Shown piece after piece: positions 54,988-58,016 of a stretch of 58,016 bases of DNA (the first letter of the stretch is position 1; each line of letters opens with the position of its first letter). The notes beneath the pieces are model-generated. The model ran no database searches and was not told the DNA's origin. It saw only the letters and a program-made list of their open reading frames with translations. The stretch is from an uncultured Porphyromonadaceae bacterium (GTDB lineage Bacteria; Bacteroidota; Bacteroidia; Bacteroidales; Muribaculaceae): NCBI GenBank assembly GCA_900541865.1, contig UQLO01000015.1:1-58016 (forward strand). The letters are read 5' to 3'. The translations under genes were made by a program, and so were the position numbers.

Positions 54988-57914
54988 TAGTATTGCTCGA
55001 TGTATGAGTAGGCCGTCTCAAAGACTTCATTGTCTTTGATTTGGTACTTAATCCAAAGGATTGTGCGAAGTTTCTTCTTGATTTCGCGTCGGGCAGTGAC
55101 GCTCTTGAAGGCGTCTTTGAACTGACGAATGATGTTGACAACCTCGTTGTCAATGTCGTTCACCACCTGCTCCACGATGATGGGCGTGTCGTCAGTGCGG
55201 ATTGACTCAAAGAGGTCGGTCAGTGCTGCGCGAGCTTTGGCATGAGGGTCTTCCACAACTTCGGCTTTCTTTTCTTCTTCGAGCACTTCACGGGCGAGTT
55301 GAAGCAGCTGTTTGAGGAAGTCGATGCTTGTGATGAGATTTTCCTCCATGCGCTTGCGCAGTTCGTCAAGCTTTTCGATGAACTTCTTGAAGTTGGGGTC
55401 AGACGCATGTTTGCCAAGTCGGAGTTTGAGAATTTTCTCGATCTCAATGACTTTCGTCGGATGTTTCTTTGCCTCCTCGATAACGGAATCTATGACGTCG
55501 GCATCGACTACGAGTTCTTCGAGCGACTTGCCTATGTCGATAGTGTCGATGTTCTGATGTATGATTTCGATTGTCTTGGCGCCGAGAATAGTCCAAATGA
55601 GTGAGCCACCACCGCCAGTGGGGCGAACGCTCTGATAGACTGAGGCCATCCAGGTGTAGTCAGCTTGATACGGTTGGAGCACAGGGTCAGGACTGACTAT
55701 CTCCCATGCCTTGGCAAGTCGGGCGAAATGCCGTGCAAACTTGACTTTTGTTTCCTGGTCGCGCAGGCACTCTTGAGCGGCAATCAGACCCTCCCAACCG
55801 CCGACAGTGCGGTCTACGCCGGGGAAGAACTCGACACATTCACCGACGAATGTGGGAATGAGGGCCTTGATTTCATCAAGGTTCTTCACGATTTCGTGAA
55901 TGGTTTCTTCATCGAAGGCCAGAGAGCGAGCCACATTGTCGAACACACCAACGAAGTCAACAATCAGGCCTGACTTCTTATTATCATTGTACTTGCGGTT
56001 GGTGCGGCAAATGGCTTGCAGCAGCGTATGGTTCTTCATGGGCTTGTCGAGATACATGCACTGAAGAATCGGTGCATCGAAGCCGGTAAGAAGCTTACTG
56101 GTGACGATGACAAACTTGATTGGCGACAATGGGTCGCGGAATCTGTCGAGAAGTTTCTTTTCCTCGTCACGGCTGCGTTTATGCTCTTTGTAATGGTCAG
56201 CCTTGTCGCCGTTGGTGTGCATCACAATGACTGTCTGATCATCGGTACCCAACAGAGCGTCGATAGCTTTTTTGTATTTGATGCAGCAGTCGCGGTTGTA
56301 GACCACAATCTGCGCTTTCATACCGTTAGGCTCGATCTGCTCACGGAAATGGTTGACGATATATTTGCATACTTCGTTGATGCGCTCCTGGGCTGTGAAG
56401 AACGCCTCTACGCTTGTGCGGCGCACAAGCTCATTTTTATCCTCCTCCGAGATTTGGTCGGTCAGCTCGTCAAACTCTTTTTGAAGCTGTTCCTCATTGA
56501 GATGCATCGACACGGGTACGGTTTGGAAATTCAGTTCCAATGTAGCACCGTCCTCAACGGAGTTTTGGAAGGTGTACTTGGATATGTAGCCGTGCTTGTC
56601 CTCCTGGGCGCCGAAAGCAGCAAACGTGTTATGGTCATTTCGGTTGATAGGGGTGCCTGTCAAACCGAAGAAGAAAGCGTTGGGCAATGCCGTGCGCATT
56701 TTGGCGCCGAGGTTGCCCTCCTGTGTGCGGTGAGCCTCGTCCATAAGGAGGATGATGTTGTCGCGAGTATCAATGACCTCGCCATCGTCGAGATCGCCGA
56801 ATTTGAAGATTGTGGTGATGAGGATTTTCCTCATGCTAATCTTCATTTCAAGCTCCTCCTTGTAGGCTATGCTGTCAACGTTGGGTATCTCGGCTCGTGT
56901 AAAGTCGCCCGTGATTTGATCTTCGAGGTCGATGCGGTCATCCACGATGATTACTGTGGGCGATTTTAGTTCGGGCATACGGCGCAGTTTCTGAGCGGCG
57001 AACACCATGAGCCATGATTTGCCCGAACCCTGGAAGTGCCAAATGAGGCCTTTTTTCGGGCCCTGACCTTCGCGTTTGGTTTTCAGTACGCGCTGCACGA
57101 TTGCCTCGCCTCCGAGGTATTGCTGATAGCGGCATACGATTTTGATTTTCTTGCCTCCCATGCCGCCGGTGAATACAGTATAATAACGGTAGATGTCGAG
57201 CAGTCGCGTCGGTGAGATTAACGATTCGTAATTGCGACGCACTGAGTCGAGAGAGCCATGGTGGCGTTCTTCGTCGGCAAACCAAGGCCCCCACTTCTCC
57301 AAGGGGCAACAGATGCCGGCATACTGCAACTCTTTGCCCTCACTTGCGAAGGTGAGAATATTGGTGACGAACATCTGCGGGATGCTCTTTTGATAATGGA
57401 GAATATCGGTGGCACCATCAGCCCACGTCACGTCGGGGCGAACCGGTGTCTTCGCTTCGCCAATAACCAAGGGAATACCGTTGATTAGATAAACGAGGTC
57501 GAGGCGCTTTCCTCCCTCGTGGCTCAGACGGGGGTATTGCCATTGGTTGGTCACCACACAGCGGTTCTTTGCCATATCATCGCTGAAAAAGCGGATATTG
57601 ATGTTGTCGCCGTCGGGGCCAAACGGATATGAGTTCTCCTCGAAGAGCATCTTTCGGAACTGGTCGTTGGCGGCAACAAGGTCATCGACACTGTTGCATG
57701 AATACACCACAGCTCTTAGTTTGTGGATTACTTGCTCCGCTTGGTCGGGAGTAATATCATTCAGTTCGAGCAATGCTCGGTTTAGCCACTCCGTGACAAA
57801 GACCTCATCGGGAAGACGAGGTATTTGGTCAGGTTCTACATAAATCCAGCCAGCATTTCCGGCTGCATTTATGAGCATCTGCTCTACGGTATTGTCTTCG
57901 TTAAAGTATGCCAT
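54984..57914 (-). CDS. hsdR: Type I restriction endonuclease, HsdR subunit
   Basis: A 976-residue translocase and nuclease subunit that cuts DNA lacking the HsdM methyl marks. The nuclease site is D139, E153 and K155 (KRLDLVYLINGIPLVIGEAK). Walker A is HFQGSGKSW near 293-301, motif II is MDEAHRTQ near 390, and LTGTPINRNDH follows. The C-terminal third is the usual helical domain. It begins 8 nt after the hsdS stop and ends in an ATGA overlap with DUF6361. Confidence 0.95.
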   Translation of the reverse strand: MAYFNEDNTVEQMLINAAGNAGWIYVEPDQIPRLPDEVFVTEWLNRALLELNDITPDQAEQVIHKLRAVVYSCNSVDDLVAANDQFRKMLFEENSYPFGPDGDNINIRFFSDDMAKNRCVVTNQWQYPRLSHEGGKRLDLVYLINGIPLVIGEAKTPVRPDVTWADGATDILHYQKSIPQMFVTNILTFASEGKELQYAGICCPLEKWGPWFADEERHHGSLDSVRRNYESLISPTRLLDIYRYYTVFTGGMGGKKIKIVCRYQQYLGGEAIVQRVLKTKREGQGPKKGLIWHFQGSGKSWLMVFAAQKLRRMPELKSPTVIIVDDRIDLEDQITGDFTRAEIPNVDSIAYKEELEMKISMRKILITTIFKFGDLDDGEVIDTRDNIILLMDEAHRTQEGNLGAKMRTALPNAFFFGLTGTPINRNDHNTFAAFGAQEDKHGYISKYTFQNSVEDGATLELNFQTVPVSMHLNEEQLQKEFDELTDQISEEDKNELVRRTSVEAFFTAQERINEVCKYIVNHFREQIEPNGMKAQIVVYNRDCCIKYKKAIDALLGTDDQTVIVMHTNGDKADHYKEHKRSRDEEKKLLDRFRDPLSPIKFVIVTSKLLTGFDAPILQCMYLDKPMKNHTLLQAICRTNRKYNDNKKSGLIVDFVGVFDNVARSLAFDEETIHEIVKNLDEIKALIPTFVGECVEFFPGVDRTVGGWEGLIAAQECLRDQETKVKFARHFARLAKAWEIVSPDPVLQPYQADYTWMASVYQSVRPTGGGGSLIWTILGAKTIEIIHQNIDTIDIGKSLEELVVDADVIDSVIEEAKKHPTKVIEIEKILKLRLGKHASDPNFKKFIEKLDELRKRMEENLITSIDFLKQLLQLAREVLEEEKKAEVVEDPHAKARAALTDLFESIRTDDTPIIVEQVVNDIDNEVVNIIRQFKDAFKSVTARREIKKKLRTILWIKYQIKDNEVFETAYSYIEQYY

Positions 57915-57922
57915 ATATTGTG

Positions 57923-58016
57923 TTAGTTTAATTCGTAATATTTTGATTTGTCGGCCTGTTCGGCAATGCTTCTTAGATGACGTGATGTCTCTTTATCTGG
58001 CATCGGGATTTTAATT
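57923..58016 (-). CDS. hsdS: Type I restriction specificity subunit HsdS (C-terminal end, partial)
   Basis: The last 31 codons of a gene cut by the window edge. The peptide IKIPMPDKETSRHLRSIAEQ and the following helix ADKSKYYELN match the conserved C-terminal repeat of HsdS, where a target-recognition domain is followed by a long helix (I-x-I/L-P-x-P plus helix). It lies 8 nt upstream of hsdR, the usual order. hsdM should be further upstream, outside the window. Confidence 0.7.
   Translation of the reverse strand, partial: IKIPMPDKETSRHLRSIAEQADKSKYYELN

Overview
The window looks like a chromosomal segment of a gut Bacteroidales, most probably a Muribaculaceae-type organism (inference; no rRNA marker is present). 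The evidence is the Bacteroidetes promoter signature (TAnnTTTG with a TTTG-like box about 20 nt upstream) in front of many genes, the absence of clear Shine-Dalgarno sites, a PPi-dependent phosphofructokinase, an Nqr sodium pump, an adenosylcobalamin-dependent ribonucleotide reductase, DUF4293, and a GC-rich core.

Layout. 1-1000: gene-free DNA with GC hairpins, a four-copy ~70 bp tandem repeat and a candidate small RNA. 1.0-3.4 kb: a three-gene operon built around two HU-fold proteins, one of which carries a transmembrane segment and a LysM domain, then a lipoprotein. 3.5-13.9 kb (minus strand): PPi-PFK, the complete nqrABCDEF operon, and a TrkA/TrkH potassium uptake pair. 14.0-20.4 kb (plus): MltG, an M3 peptidase, a small membrane protein, a TPR protein and DUF4293. 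20.5-24.5 kb (minus): YgiQ radical SAM protein and UvrB. 24.5-32.9 kb (plus): an orphan structured element with a terminator, NrdJ, initiator tRNA, a MATE exporter, an FAD oxidoreductase, and a small acidic protein coupled to agmatine deiminase and N-carbamoylputrescine amidase (agmatine to putrescine). 32.9-39.8 kb (minus): MalY-like lyase, DUF3737 and ThiL as one operon, then purine nucleoside phosphorylase, LpxK and SppA.

From about 39.9 kb to the right edge the DNA is visibly more AT-rich and the content becomes accessory. There is a small ORF remnant, a radical SAM enzyme overlapping an uncharacterised partner, an RlaP-type nucleotidyltransferase, and a gene-poor spacer with inverted repeats. 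Then comes a tightly packed eight-gene minus-strand run. In transcription order it is hsdS (end only), hsdR, DUF6361, phospholipase-D-fold protein, SF2 helicase, SF1 helicase with a C-terminal nuclease-like domain, a zinc alcohol dehydrogenase, a Bro-N/Fic fusion, and RhuM. Most junctions overlap by 4-14 nt.

This run is the most interesting part of the window. A type I restriction enzyme is translationally coupled to a four-gene DUF6361-PLD-helicase-helicase module that I cannot match with certainty to a named defence system, followed by two proteins with phage-type Bro-N/KilA-like sensing domains. The HU-TM-LysM protein (possible nucleoid-to-wall tether) and the radical SAM pair are the next candidates.
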